In this document: one piece after another, positions 13,656-27,160 of the stretch
How positions within the stretch are numbered: the stretch's first letter is position 1
Layout of the letters: each line of letters begins with the position of its first letter
Assembly (NCBI GenBank): GCA_013398015.1
Contig: VZRR01002766.1
Location: 161,381-225,380 of the forward strand
DNA length: 64,000 nt
Direction of reading: 5' to 3'
Origin: Oreocharis arfaki
Lineage: Eukaryota; Chordata; Aves; Passeriformes; Paramythiidae
Translations under genes and position numbers: made by a program
The notes under the pieces: generated by a model
What the model was told of the DNA's origin: nothing
Databases searched by the model: none
The model's input: the letters and a program-made list of their open reading frames with translations, nothing else

Positions 13656-16600
13656 TTCAAAGCACAAATGCCTCTTTCCTCTGATGACGAGAAGCTGGGA
13701 CCCGCCTCTTCTGAGCACCAACAGCTAGCTAGCTCCTGCAGCCCACTCCTAATACCATCTGAAATAACCCTCCACCATGCAACCCCCCACTGCTATCTTA
13801 ATGAAGGACGGATGTGAATGCAAGTTGTATGGAAGTGGTCTCATGAGACGCACACAGCAAGCTAAACAACAGACTAAACTTAGTGCGTGGGCTCGTGGCT
13901 TTGTGTTTCTCTCAGCTGTGAGTCATTGTGTGGGGTAGAAAACTGCCTTCCTCCCCCAAAATATCGTGGAAAGTAAGCAATGCCTCACGTTTCGGTAAGG
14001 GAGGCTCTACACAGCAGGGGCCAGGATTGTGTTACTCACAGGGAGCCTGAAGACTTGGCAACATCGCAGCCAAGTCTGTCAACGACATTTCACACAGGCC
14101 ATTGAGCAACCAGTAGAAGAAAATCATTTTCAGCCAGTTTTGATCCAGCAAGGTTCAGATAAGAAATAGGGTAAAGGCCCTTTCAATTCAAGGTCACCTA
14201 CCTCCTTTCTCATGGGTTTCTTGAAAGCTTCTTTCCAATCTCCTTCCTGGCTATCGTAAGCGCTGTGCATAGCACAGGTCCTTCCCCCAGGGTGATGTGA
14301 GACTGCTGCCTGGGCACTAGGATGCAGCACCTGGGAAGGCTGCCAGCTGGACAAGGCAAGCAAGCACCTCTTGCAGATTAGCAATGAGTCCAAGCAAGCC
14401 TTTCTTCTGCACAAATTTGGAAGTTTGAGAGTTGGAGCATGCACGCTAAACACTTCCCAGAAGATTTAACAAATTTGCATTGGCAAACACTCAGTGATTC
14501 AGCTCAGGACTCCTCACCCTCAAAAAGAGGCACATCAGGTACCCTGGTGTGTGTTACCTGAGCATGTCCCTGCGAAGCACCAGGAGTTACTGCACTGCTC
14601 TAACTCAGGCACTGAGATCATTTTGCAGCAGGAGCATTAAAAAAAATAAGGTACTGAATAGTCAACTCAAAGGGAAGGCAAGTCAGAAACCCTGGATATG
14701 ATTCTTTGGCTTTGATCAGGAGATGGCTCTCCCTGCAGGTGCTTGTCTCCACCAAGGAAAACAAGTTTTATAATACCCTCTCCAGGATGTAATGCATAAA
14801 CAGGAAGAGACAGCCATCAGGGAGAGGTGAGAAATACACATGTATGCAGATTCACAGCAGTTTTCTGTGTGTTACTGCACAAAAACTGTTGTCCACTTCG
14901 GGACAGTGACCAGGGCTGCAAAACGTGGGCCCTTGTGTGCCCTCCCTGAACAAGCAGTTTATAACGCAGTGCAAAGAGTCAGGAAAGTCCCAGATGCCAT
15001 GACCAAGGCAGCTGCCAGGCTCTGTTGGAGAGAGTCCCAACCACACAATGCAGGAGTAGGACTGTGTCTTGTCCAAAGTCTTGCAAGACCAGCCAGGATG
15101 GACTTTGTACCCACACCAGGCTTTTCTTAGATGGTTTTGGTACTAATTTCCCCCAGCCCATACCTGTGAGAAGCACCAAACACTCCTCCACTGTCTCTCA
15201 CTGAGGATTACCAGCATTTTTTTTAGGCTTACAGAGGCTGCATGGGGGGAGCAGAAGCTTGAGACTGATCACAGCACTTACCCACCCTCTTCACTAAAAG
15301 GCTTCTTCAAATTGCTGCTGCTGCTTGAAGAACCTGAACACACAGGATAGCCAAGACCCCAGCACAAAATGACCTGCTTTAAATGTCTCTTTGCCTTTGG
15401 GAAAAACACCATGAGGCTTTAGAGAATGAATTACAGGAGGCAAAACTTCTAAAGGAAGGTCAATAGTTGGACATCCTTTCCGTTACAAAACCATACTGAG
15501 GACATTTTTGACACGTGCATGTGTATCTTTTGTCAGCAGAGCTGTGAGTGAGACTCATGAGAGAGGGTTGAGGGGGTTTTTGTACTACCCTCAACCCAAT
15601 ATTTTTATAAACATCATTTTTCATTTCTGGCCGCGCTGCAAATCCATTACGGATAAGGAAAGCAGTCCTAAAACACAATTAAGAGATGGAGTCACGAGGT
15701 TGTAGCCTTGCAGCTACGAAGCAATGACCTCAGCACAAGGAATAGATAGAAGATACACTAATCCCTATTAAAGGGGGAAGCTGGCAAATAATGCTTTTTA
15801 AATCTGCAGCACTCTGAGCCGAGGGCGTGTGAGGCTGGAGGAGAGCTGATGTAGCCGTGCCAATGGATTTCTCTGCTCCCTGGGGCTCCAGAGGCACCCT
15901 GCTAGCAGGGACACTGGAGAGCTGGAGGAGCACTGCATGTCTAAACAAGAGCACAAACACACACAGTTTTTGGTCTCAGCACCCAGGGACAAGAGGGGCT
16001 TTCTGCTGGGGGCCTCCCTGCTGACACAGAGCAGCCTGGTTCTCACAGAGCAGGCACAGCTTTATGCTCAGGATGGCACAGCTCCAAAGAGAAGCTTTAT
16101 TAAAAAGTTTTTCCCAAGCCTTTACTCCTACCCACGTCTTTAGTGCCTTCTTAGTGCTACAGGGGAGCTCAGAGCCCCCACAAGTTCTCAGGAACCCTGT
16201 GCACACGAGTTAAAACACACGATCATCCAGGGCATCACTTTCCTGGCAGGTTCTTCTCCCTCCCCTCACCCCATTGCAAAGCTTTCGACCAAGCGCAAAG
16301 CGTTCGGCTTTGAGCGGTCAGTGGAAAAAAAATGATGCAACCTGAGGGAGGAAGAGATGTCAGAGGAGAAGCAGTAGAGCAGGGAAAAGTCTCTGTTCAC
16401 CACAGGTCTGCTGGCAGCCGGAGATTGTGAGGCACAGCTGGGAGGAGAAGTGCCACTGCACAATCACTCAAAGCAGCAGTGTTTCTTTTAGAGGCATTCA
16501 GATGCCTGGGCATCCTACTGAGTCTCCAAATAAATAATATTTGATTGTGACAAGTGCCTAGCATGCTTCTGAATGCAGCAAGAAAATAATGCACTGATAT

Positions 16601-19333
16601 TAAGAAAATATTAGGGAGGCATAAGTCAATCCTACTCATCCTATGAAAAAAAAAAAAAGACCCAAAAAGCCCACACAATTGATTAAATAAAATGTCTTCA
16701 CCAGCATCAGCAATCATAAAAAACACTTTTCTGGCAAGGCTGAAGCTACCTGCAGAGAATTCACTTTTCTTGTCTCTGACAAGAAGCTCAAGGAATAAAA
16801 ATGGCATCCATCTCTCTTTCCTCTATATGCTCCGTTCTGCTCCATATGGTGCTGCCTGATAGTAAATGAGAAATTAAAAACATTAGCACCAGCCTCTGCC
16901 CTCTCCTCCCCCACTGCTTTCTCCCTGCAGTGGCTGCACAAAATCTGCTGGCCCAAGCTGGAGACAAAACCATTTAACTGCTGAGCTCTGGAGTCACAAG
17001 TGAGCTCTCCCTTGCCTGCCTAGTTCATAGATGCCAGTTTTGCCAAGCACTGACTGTCCTTCTGAATTATTTCATCTTGGAAAATGATGCTATTGACAGA
17101 CTGAAAGTCTCCCCATGGATTATTTCTTTGTTTATTTAAAGCTGAAAATAAAGATACAGAGACAATCATAAATTAAAACTAAAACCTTTGACTGTGAGGC
17201 AGGCAGCAGTAAGCTGCAACATTATATTCCAGTCCTTCCAAAAGAGAATTTGTAGAGATATTTCTTACTAAAAAAATGAACTAAATTTTCCCGAGTTATG
17301 ACTAAATTCTATCATAATCTGCAACTGCTATTTTACTTTCAGATCCCTTCAAAATCAGCTTCAGCATGTGCCACGTGCAGTCGGTTCCTTCACAAAAGTA
17401 TGGTAAAACAGGATACAAACTTTTTTTTTTTTTTTTTAATAATACCTGGGAGCAATTGAATGAAAAGCCCAAGAATTGTGGTAAGTAGTCAGCAGGCACT
17501 GAGGGGTTTTTTTAATTATTCCTGTAGCACCCAGGGTGGAGGCAGGAGCAGGTACCAGGTGGCTTGGAGGAAGCTGTCCCTCCCCAGCACACGCTGTAGG
17601 GGCCGAGGCCAAACAAAGGGAGAGGAGGTCACGGTGAAACGGGCACGGTGAACGTGACAAATCACTCATCACCACGTGCAAACGTGTGATCTCTATAGAT
17701 TAACCTCGCAGAAGAGCCATTATAATCATCCCATCTTTGTAGGCATCACAGCCTTTTGGGAAGATTTGAGCGCTGAGGGTAATTAAGCTTTGTTATCAGG
17801 CCACCACAGCGACAGCCTTGGCTCTCGTAGCCCAGGAGCCTGGGGAGATGGAGACTGTCCATCACAGAAGTTGTGCTGTGTTTTCAACAAGAGCCTTCAA
17901 GAAACGTTGGTTCAGTTGCTGCATCAATCTTTCCCTGTTTGCCCGTGATCTGAAGCACCAGCAGCAGGGCAAATCCTGACATCTGGCACTGCCCACACAG
18001 GGCCGAGGGTCAGGCTGCCCTTCGGGGTCCCTGTGCAAGTTTTGGGACATTTCAGTCCCTGTTCTAATCACACTCCACACCAAAATGTTCCCACCAAGTG
18101 GGTAAGGCCATAACGTGCCTCAAGCAGAGCTCATTCAAAACGCCTCAAGAAACGTGCAAAGGAAGGAATTAGAACACAATCTTCCATCTATTCTGAGAGA
18201 AGCAGCTTTCTTCGAATTTTTTTTAAAAAACACTGATACTGCCAAAACTGCCTCAAACTTCTTAACTGCCCCATCAACAAAAGCTATGTCTACAATTCAC
18301 TTCGCTCACTTCAGCCCAGCACAAGCCAAGCACAGGGAAAACTGCATCCTAACAGGAGACACTGGCTTCATCACTTAACAAAACCAGTGTAACCTGAGCA
18401 ATCACTGCCCTTCCCGCTCTGCTCCCTCCCACAGCAGCCATGGCAGCTATTTCCCGTGAAAGGATCATGGAGAACGGGGTGCGTGGAGCTCGCAAACCGG
18501 GCAATGAAAGAGGTGGCAGTAGCCTATAAATACAAGGGAGTAGAGAGGGGAAATTCGCAGTTAAAAGTGAGAAGTAGACTGAAACTGGAAATGGAAAAAT
18601 CCATGTTGAGTGTGAAGAAACTCTAATCAATGCAGAGAATTACAAGGCAAATCATTTACCTGGAGAACCTGACTAGATATGCACAAAACAAACAAACAAA
18701 ACCAAAAAAACAAATGAAAAGACACTTGAAGGGAATTAATTCCCTCTCTAAATAGAAGATTGTTTGTGGTACACTCCAATATTCACTCCATCTCTTACAA
18801 AAGGCAGAGATTCCTTCCTAGTCAGAAAATCTAGCACAGCACAGATCAAAAATTGAGTCCTACCTAGTAAGACTTTGGACAGAACAACTTCCAAATCCCT
18901 GCCAAACCAAGCATTTTTAAATTAAACATGTTTTTGCCATACAGATTAAAAGAGAAATCTATTAACGTGACAATGCTCCTTCTCACTTGACAGCTGTCTT
19001 TCCAGCCAGAAGGATAATGTCACATCATGCAACAGATTCAGGTGGAGACACCCAGGTTCCTCCCCATGGGGAAGTGGGAGCTTTCGGTCCTCTGGTGGAA
19101 AGCCCCAGAAATTAATCTGGGGGTACTTCGAGGGTCTCTGATGGTTTATGAACCCTTCCAAGACATGACAGCGCAGCTGAGCTGGTTCTGCCCCATCAGA
19201 AGGGATGAACACCCCTAGGCCTAGGTGTGAACGTGACCTGCCCTGGGGAGCTGTAGGGGACGACAACTGGCATGATAAGAAGCTTCTTATCTGGCTCCAA
19301 GCTCGGCTTGTAGCCGCTGGGGGCGGGTGTTAA
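13656..19333. other. Gene-free unique sequence
   Basis: No gene or recognisable repeat. A T17 tract sits at 17421-17437. Open frames are all under about 140 codons and lack domains. The block just left of the minisatellite (about 19200-19330) is more GC-rich than its surroundings. Confidence 0.6.
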
Positions 19334-19476
19334 CCCCCTCTGTCCTACTGGCATCACCGGGGGTGGTGTTCACCCCCTCTGTCCTACTGGCATCACCGGG
19401 GGTGGTGTTCACCCCCTCTGTCCTACTGGCATCACCGGGGGTGGGTGTTATCCCCCTCTGTCCTACTGGCATCGCC
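19334..19476. repeat. 39-bp minisatellite, four copies
   Basis: A tandem repeat with a 39-bp unit. Copies start at 19334, 19373, 19412 and 19452; the third spacing is 40 bp because of one added G. Each copy contains ccccctctgtcctactggc, then atcaccgggggtg. The second and third copies are nearly identical and the last is cut short after 'atcg'. Across each junction a ggggtg...cacccc pair can fold into a small hairpin. Because 39 is a multiple of three, the minus strand reads as a 13-residue peptide repeat inside a 64-codon frame. I regard that as a by-product of the unit length, with no sign of a gene. Confidence 0.95.
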
Positions 19477-21859
19477 ACCACACACCCAAAACCTCACCTC
19501 CTGCCCCTCGGGGGTGCAAACCCGGCCTCAGCAGAGCACCCACAAAAGGGATGATTGAGTCATTAACCATCAACATTCCAGTCTCTCACAGGGTTCATCC
19601 CAACACTATTTCCCTCCCCACCTTTCCGCGTGGTTACACTCACGGGCACAGGGAAATGTGGCCAATAAACCAGGGCAACAACCAGAGATGAGATGTTCTT
19701 CCTTGCAGGAGCAGGGGGGAAAATGAGCTGTAGGATGCAGCCAGGCTGAGACAGAGGGTGATCCCTTTGGATCTGCAACGCAATTACTTTCAGACAAAGG
19801 TTTGCCAGCTCAGATATGCGATGACCCACCAACCTAAGCTTTTGTGATGTGCTGAAATTAAAGTGCTACAAGCAGAGCCTGTGCAAACCCGACACACACA
19901 GAAAGGCAGGCAGACCCCATCCCTCCCAAATCCAGGCACACTGATCCCTGCCATGGCCTGAGCTCCAGGCCTGCAAACACATTGGCAGATGTCCCCAGGG
20001 CTTTCCCAGGCCTTTGAGGCTGTTCAGTCAAGTGTAGATGCTGTCTGTGAGCCTCAGCGTTGCTTTAGCTTCTCTGTTTGAAGGTGTCTGTAGACTTGGG
20101 GCCCAGTGCTAATGCAGCACTGGGGCAGCAACAGTTCTGAGGGAAGCTTAAGGCCAAGATAAACAACTTATTACGGGTAATGATTTTCTCAGTATTTCAA
20201 CCAATGCAGTGCCAGTCACCCAAAGGCTGGGCAGTGAGCCTCAACATTAGCACAGCATAACAAAAAGTGCTTTTCAAGGTCTGTCTTCCTGCTAATACTA
20301 TATTGCTTCATATTGTATCCTAAAAATTGTCTGAATGGCAGTTCGACAAGCCAGGGCTTGATTCACAGACCTACCGTGTTACTGATGCATGTGAGGTCAA
20401 GAAACACAAGCAGAGCAGATAATTAGAAGGGAAGTGCGTGGTGCTGAGCAAACATGTCAGGCATGGGAAGATTTCTGCTCTGGAAAGGTAGAGAAACTGC
20501 ATTTACAGAACTACCTCATATTGGTTTGAGCACTCATGAAAAACCAAGGACTTGCAGGCCTACAAATACAAGATTATCAGCCTGCAGTACTGCAGTTCCT
20601 CTTTCAGGGTTTGAACATGGGTCTCTGTATAGACCTGAAAGACTAAACTCACCAGTGGCATAAGAAAATGCAGGCAGCCCTTAGCAGAGCTGTCCCTTTC
20701 TTTCCTAGGAAAATGAGATATCAGGGACAGCCCTTAGGGACTGGCGGATCACACTCATTGTAGAAGAAATGAAGAGAAATGCATTACAGCAAACAGAGCT
20801 GTGCACAGCTTCCACCAGCAGAAAACATTGGGCTTTGCTGTCTTGTTTTACACCCTGGAAAGCAGAGCATGGATACTCCCCACTTGGAAAAACTCAGTTG
20901 CTGTGTCTGCTGGGAGGAAAATCCTGACTTTGACACAGAAGCAAACTACCAAAGCTTTTCGTTCAGCTTGCCTTAGCTATGAGTTCTGCTTGTTTCTGTT
21001 TCATTTCAAGATCTGGTTAAATTTTGTGTTTCACTTTCTCCTCAAAAGCTGGCAGCAGCCCATCTGTTTTTGTGTGCCACTTTGTGTGTGAGGGTGTGGT
21101 GGACAAACAGTGCACTCATACCAGCCAGAGACCCTGTCCTGTGCCATCGGGCAGCATTCAGATGCTGCAGAAGACGCACAATCCACATAATTCACCTCGT
21201 CAGCAGAGTAATGCCATGCCATTGACAAAACCCCTACATAAACACCCAGCTGGTAATATGATGATGCCCTGAGGAAAAAAAGATTGATAGTCCTGGTGAT
21301 TTTACTGTGCAATAACCACAGAAGCTGTCTTTGTCCACGTAGTTCTCTAATCCTTTCCTGAATCATTACTAAATACCCTTGCCAGACAAAGGTGAGCTCT
21401 CCAAGTTAATAACACATCACAGAAAGAGCAAGCTAAAACCTCTGTGTTCGGCTGGAAGCTGTAACCCTTTTGCTCACTAATGAAGCTGCAGACACCAGAG
21501 ATATTTTTAGGATGCCTGCAAACCTCGTTATGATCCACAACGAAAAGTTCAGCTACAGTAGGAAGACGCAGAACGTTGCAGAAAAATAAAAACTGAAATA
21601 TTTCCCAGCGCTATTAAAAATGTCCAGATAGTCAACACAAAAAGCCTTACCTGACATGAGGCAAACATTTAAACAAATATTCTTTAGTGTTGTAATTCCT
21701 GGAACAAAATTTATTAGAAAATTTGAATTAATTCTGCTCCAGGCATTAGGATACACTATCAGTTACTCCTTTACCCTCCACCCCACGGGAAATATTCCCC
21801 TATTGCTGTCAGTCAACTGCTTGAATGCTTGGAGTTTACCAGCTGCATAACATATATTG
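19477..21859. other. Gene-free unique sequence
   Basis: Nothing recognisable on either strand. Open frames are short and overlapping, up to 111 codons at 21031-21366 on the minus strand, with no domain. Confidence 0.55.
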
Positions 21860-22240
21860 ATTTTTGATGAATGACATCTCTCTCTGGGCCATTACGGTTT
21901 TGTTTTCAAACCTTATTTAATTGTTCGCCTATTTTTCAGTGAAATAAATGCAAAGTGTTTATTCTCCAAAGGCTGTAAACAGAGATCTCAGGTCTAGTTT
22001 CTATGACAACCTCACTTGATACAGCAAACCTAGATTATCTCTAATGACAGACATGAAGTTTAAATTGCACATTCTGCACAAACAGTGCACTGTTGACCTT
22101 TTATTGAAAAATGGGATACAGTGTGATTAGCATAATGTGCTATGTGAAAGGAAGAATTGTGGAATGATGCAGATCGTACTTTAATCATAACTACAGTGCT
22201 AATCTCTAGCAAACTGTTTGCCAGAACGTGAAGCTTTAAG
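21860..22240. promoter_or_regulatory. Possible AT-rich enhancer-like block
   Basis: This AT-rich block is dense in motifs of the kind homeodomain, POU and GATA factors bind: tttaattg, gattatc, tgattagcataatg and ctttaatcat. Repeat-like sequence and long open frames are absent. The pattern resembles vertebrate conserved non-coding elements near developmental genes, but conservation cannot be judged from a single sequence. Individual motifs this short are common by chance in AT-rich DNA, so this is a weak inference. Confidence 0.22.
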
Positions 22241-25200
22241 AATTAGGATTTTTCCCAGGCACCATTTTCAAATTCTGTTAGATAGTAATGCTATCACATT
22301 AAACAGTTATCAGGTAACACTTGCTGCTTCTGCTGTTTCCCTCCCGTTGCAGTTTTTAACAGGGGAGTAAAAGTGGATAAGCTTATGTAGAAATATGATA
22401 CAAAAATTCCAGCTATGGGAACTATTTTTAAACCTCCTGAAGGCATTTTTTTCTCATGCTTACAAATTCGTTTGGAAGTGGGAGCCAAAAGACACAGTCC
22501 TTTCTGTCGGGTGCTGTCTTCCAAAACCTGCACGTTTTCCTAGGAGGGAAGTTTGCACGTGTGTTAGTGGATAAATCCCAGCTCATCCAGGGAGACAGAA
22601 GCTTCAGGAGACATTCTGCTCTGCAAGAGCAGAGATGAAAAACATCTTGCCTTCATATTCAGCAAGTTTTGGCAGGCTTTGATTTTGCCAGCTTCGATTT
22701 GCTGCTGCTCACAGAAATGTCTGCAGCAGTTTACAAAATGTGAATTCTTTGGGGAGCTTGGCGCGTGAATTGAGGTTCCCCCTGGAGTTGAAAGAGCCAC
22801 ATGCTGCTGTGAGGAGACAGCAGGCTGTTAAATCTCTCCTTCTCTCTGCAGAATACTTTTATTTCTTTTAAACTTTCATGAAACAATAGGACACATTCCT
22901 GTTTACTGAATGATATTTCAGCTCACTCGCATTCAGCATAATCAGTGAACAGTCTGGAGACAACCAAGCAAACAAAACCCTAATTAATATCACAATACAG
23001 TTATAGATGGTAGAATTAAGAGGTTAATGAATCGAGAATGAGGCAGAGAAACTTTCATCTCTGCAGTACCCAAAAGTAATGCCAAGTTATTACTGTTTTC
23101 TTTTCTGCATTTAAAGAAAAAAATTAAAACTATCATTTGCTATTTTTCTAGAGAGTGACAAATACAGAGGAAAATTATGAAAGTAGCTCTCCACTGTGTG
23201 GTAGAAAGTGTTGGATTATTCAAGCCTGGTCACGGACACTGAGGAGTCACAAGCACTCAGCTACCACCCCTTTTTCTTCCAGAGGATGATATTCAGCAAC
23301 TAGATCTTATTAGCATCACATCAAGGTGGTCTCTTCATCCTCCCTATTCAGCAAACAAGCTAAAAATGATTTTCAGGTGCTTGTCTACAGAGTAATGCCA
23401 TTAGAGGAAACCTTTTCCCTCATTTCTCTCTCACTCTAATGGATTTACGCCATTAATCCTGTCAGCTGAGTTGTTTTTAAGCAGCAGTTAAGGCAGCAGC
23501 AATAATAAAGGATTTTTTTTAAATCTAGGCAGCCCCCAGTGTACTTGTGTTCTATGCAGCTATTCACCACCACTGCTACTCTCTGCATATCAAGATATCT
23601 CTGGTTTTCAGTGTTTTCCACTTGGCAGTTTTACATTTTTCTTAACCAGCATTGTCTTCCGCTACAGCAGCTGACAGGAAGGAATCAATTAATTTAAAAG
23701 GCATCCACTTGCTTCCACACGGAATTATTGCACTTGTAAATGTAATCCTGTCATTTGATATACCAGATAGCAAACTGTGTGTTTGGGAAGGTGATGTGTC
23801 CCACGCTGAGGTATTTTTAAACCCTTCAGCACTGCCCAAACTTGTCCAGTGAAATTTAAGCTTCACTGGCTCACATGACGGCAAGGAGCATTTGTGGTGC
23901 TGCTCACCTTGTGGGTTATGGGATAGAGGCCGTATTGACCATCTCTGCACAGCCATTCAAGGGTTACCACACGTTTTATAAATCTTAAAAAAAAAAAAAT
24001 CAAGGTAAATAGTGACAAAAAATTGGCAGCAGAAGCCAACATGTCTGAACAGTAACATTACAGGCAGCCTCCCTACCTACTGCTATGTGTAAACACAAAT
24101 AAATTACTACTTTTAAACACATTGTAAAGCTCTCACCATTAGCCTCTCTGTCAGACAAGTACATTCCCTGGACATTTGCTTCCACAGGTCAAAAGAAGAG
24201 AAATACTTCCTTGTTCTTCTGGCATATTTCTTCAATTTCCCTTGTAATAGCTTTAGTAAGGATACTGACCAATTTTGGTACCTCCAGTTAATTCTTCTCC
24301 TCTGTTTCACAGTTCCTTCAGGCACAGTTTGCATAGCTCCAGTCACTAGTACAAATATTTAAAACCAGCCAGACAAACCAAGCATAACAAATCCAGAAAT
24401 AAAGCAACTCCCACAGAAGCTAATGTTTACCCAAAAGGGAGCATGAAATATCCCACACCTCCCTCCAGACAGCCTCTTCTGTCTCTCTAAGGTGGGATCT
24501 GATGGCACTGTGGGCAATAAAGACCAAAGAACCAAAGTCATGGCAGTTTCTGCATTCCTACCTTGTCCCTCTGTTGTTGAGCCTTTCCAGCCTATTCTGT
24601 GACCCTGGAAGGGCTGCAGCTGCTGCAGGCTGGATGCAGGTGCAGAATTGGAGATGATGAAGGTGAATTTGTCAGTCCCATGCTTGTCATACAGAAGAGT
24701 CTGGACAGCAGACACAGGCACTGTCGACCTCACCATGGGGCTGACGTGTGGTCAGGAGTCACCATCCCTCTCTATTGCCTCATGTCTTCAACAAACCTGG
24801 GATATGGCTGCCCTGGCAAAGTGGATGAAACACTTCAGTTGGGCAAGGAAAAAAAAAAAACAACAAACCTAATCAAATTTTGCCGTCAACTTAAAATATG
24901 CTGTTGAGAACACCGAAAATTCATGCTGGCTGCTATAATCACCTTCCTGCAGTAAGTAAATATCTCCTACAAAAAGTCAGACAGCTGAAATACCGTTTGT
25001 TTTGCAATGAACTTTTAGCCCCATAGCTCAGCCAAGCATCCACGTTTTTTCTTTTTTCCCTCTGAAACATAACCAGCTCCGCAAGATGCCAGACAGCTAG
25101 GAGAGCACTCCAGGCTGGAAACAAAAAGGGACTATTGTCTTGAGACTGCCAGAGCCATTGTTCCTACCTATAGTCATCCCCCCACTTCTGTAAGGCTGAC

Positions 25201-27059
25201 AAAACAGTTACAGAGAGCTCTTCCACTCACAGCTGCTTCCCTGGGCTGCAAATCGAAGCTGGAGTTGGAATAAGGCAAGTGGCAGAAATGAAGCATAGCA
25301 TGCTCGGTTGCTTCTGTAAAGACCAGAATCAGGAGTCCCAAACAGATGTAAGACTCCAAACTACTTTTACCCACATTTTTAGACACAGGCAGCTCGTTCT
25401 GCAGTTGAAACTGGTTTGCCATTCACTTAGAAAGATTTCCAGTCCTCTCCCCAGCACAGGAAGCTGAGAGATACCTGAAGGGCCACTAAACCTTTATCTC
25501 CCAGCCATGGGTATCTGAGACCTGCCTCTGTGAGCACAGCGAATAGTGATGGCTCTCAGATAGCACACAAATGTTTTCTGGGGCTCCAAAACAAAACATC
25601 CTTCAATTCAAGTTCTGTAGTTAATGAGTGCTATTGCTCTGCAGACCAATCAGGATGCTGTACTGTCTGCCTCTATGTTCTCTGATCCAAGTGCAAACAA
25701 GATTTTTTAAAGTAAAAATCAGGTTGACGTACATAGTTATATTCTTCAAAAGCGACTTCTAATTTTAAAGGAAAGGATAGTCATAAAAAACTCTTCTACC
25801 ATTCACAACAGCTTCTGCTTCCACCATTGGTGGCACTTTTTTCAAATAGTCTTATAATGGATAAGGACTGCCCAAGACCTCCAGCATCTATCACTGCATC
25901 CTCTGCAATGATTGTGTTGAGTGTGTTGGATCAAGGGATATTGGGAAACTGCTGTCCCATCTGTGGAGGAGATTCTTAGCCAGGTCAAGAGAAGCATAAG
26001 GGTAAGGTTTCTCAAAAAAAAAAATTAAATTCTTCAAATCTTTATCTGCTCTACACCCTTTCTTTTTTTCCAGCAGGGTGATGAGTTGACATAACACCAT
26101 AAATGAATGAATGGGAGCAGACAGGCCAATCCTCAATTGGGTGATGTCGTGCAGTTAGGGTGGCTCCCAGTTGTGCTGGATTCCTGCTACATTGATGGAT
26201 TGTGGAAGGATTTGAGAATTATATCATTATTCAGAGTCTGCAGAAAAACAAGATGAGAGTCAAACTGCCAGGCATGATAGGAATGTTCGGCAAAGGTGTC
26301 TGTAAACTTCTGCTGACCCCTTACACCAACTAGGTCGAGAGCTCTTTTATTAATGCTAATGCTTTTCATATTAGTGCTCACATAAAGAAATCCTGCTGAC
26401 TGCTGGGGTCAGGGAGTTCACAAGATGCGTTGGCCACATCAGCAGTACACTGATGATTGTTTCTGACATGACCCCACAGCTAATGAAGGGCCATTTGTGG
26501 GGGAATTGCTTTTCACGCAGAAAGGGGTCTGTGACGAAGGTATGAAACATATCTGGAGCAGGACAGGCTGCTGTTTGTGTGGTGCAGTAATGAGAGAGAT
26601 CTCCACCCCACTGAGACACGGTGTGTCTGTGCCAGTGACACGTGTCCCTGGGTTTCTTCTTCCCATTCCTGTCGCTTAATTTTCCCGTGCACAAAACACT
26701 GCTCCCACTCCGTGATGCTACATGACCAACATCCCTCTCTTTATGACCCCTTCCATCAAGTACTTCACCTGTAAAACTGGACTTTTTGAAGCCAATACTA
26801 CAGCTCAGCATTCCTCAGCCAGCTACACATCCTGCATGTCTCTCCTTTGGAGCCCTGTCAAGAGGCTTTTCAAAGGATAAAAGGCCCAGGTACACTCCAG
26901 GACAGGAATGGCAGGGGCAGGAAGTACAAAGGGCTCACCAAGTAGTCCCAACCAGCTGCATTGCTGTGTAATCTGTGTTAGGCAACATTTCCACTTCCTT
27001 TGGTAGAAATCCATTCCTGTGCTTGCCTGGGTTATGAATCTATCAAGCAGTCTGGAGAG
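22241..27059. other. Gene-free unique sequence
   Basis: No gene or clear repeat. The DNA is AT-rich with several short A or T runs (for example near 23990 and 24847). Open frames reach 146 codons (26371-26811, minus) but resemble no protein family. Confidence 0.55.
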
Positions 27060-27160
27060 GGCTTTAGGAGGTCATCCAGAAAGGGACATGAACTCTGGTG
27101 CTTGTGACCGATGTTTCTCTAAACTATCCTAAAAATACTCTCTAAAGACCCTCAAGAAGC
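27060..27160 (-). mobile_element. Probable degraded CR1 remnant
   Basis: The stretch ggctttaggaggtcatccag, followed after a gap by gatgtttctctaaactatcc and taaaaatactct, has the order of blocks seen in the complement of older CR1 3' regions (aggaggtcatc, then tgtttgtctaacc, then ttaaaaacctc). It is much decayed and the boundaries are approximate. It could be chance; a profile search against avian CR1 subfamilies would decide. Confidence 0.4.

Noticed and set aside
19287..19481. Minus-strand frame with a 13-residue repeat
   Set aside because: It is a consequence of the 39-bp minisatellite unit; no start, splice or coding context.
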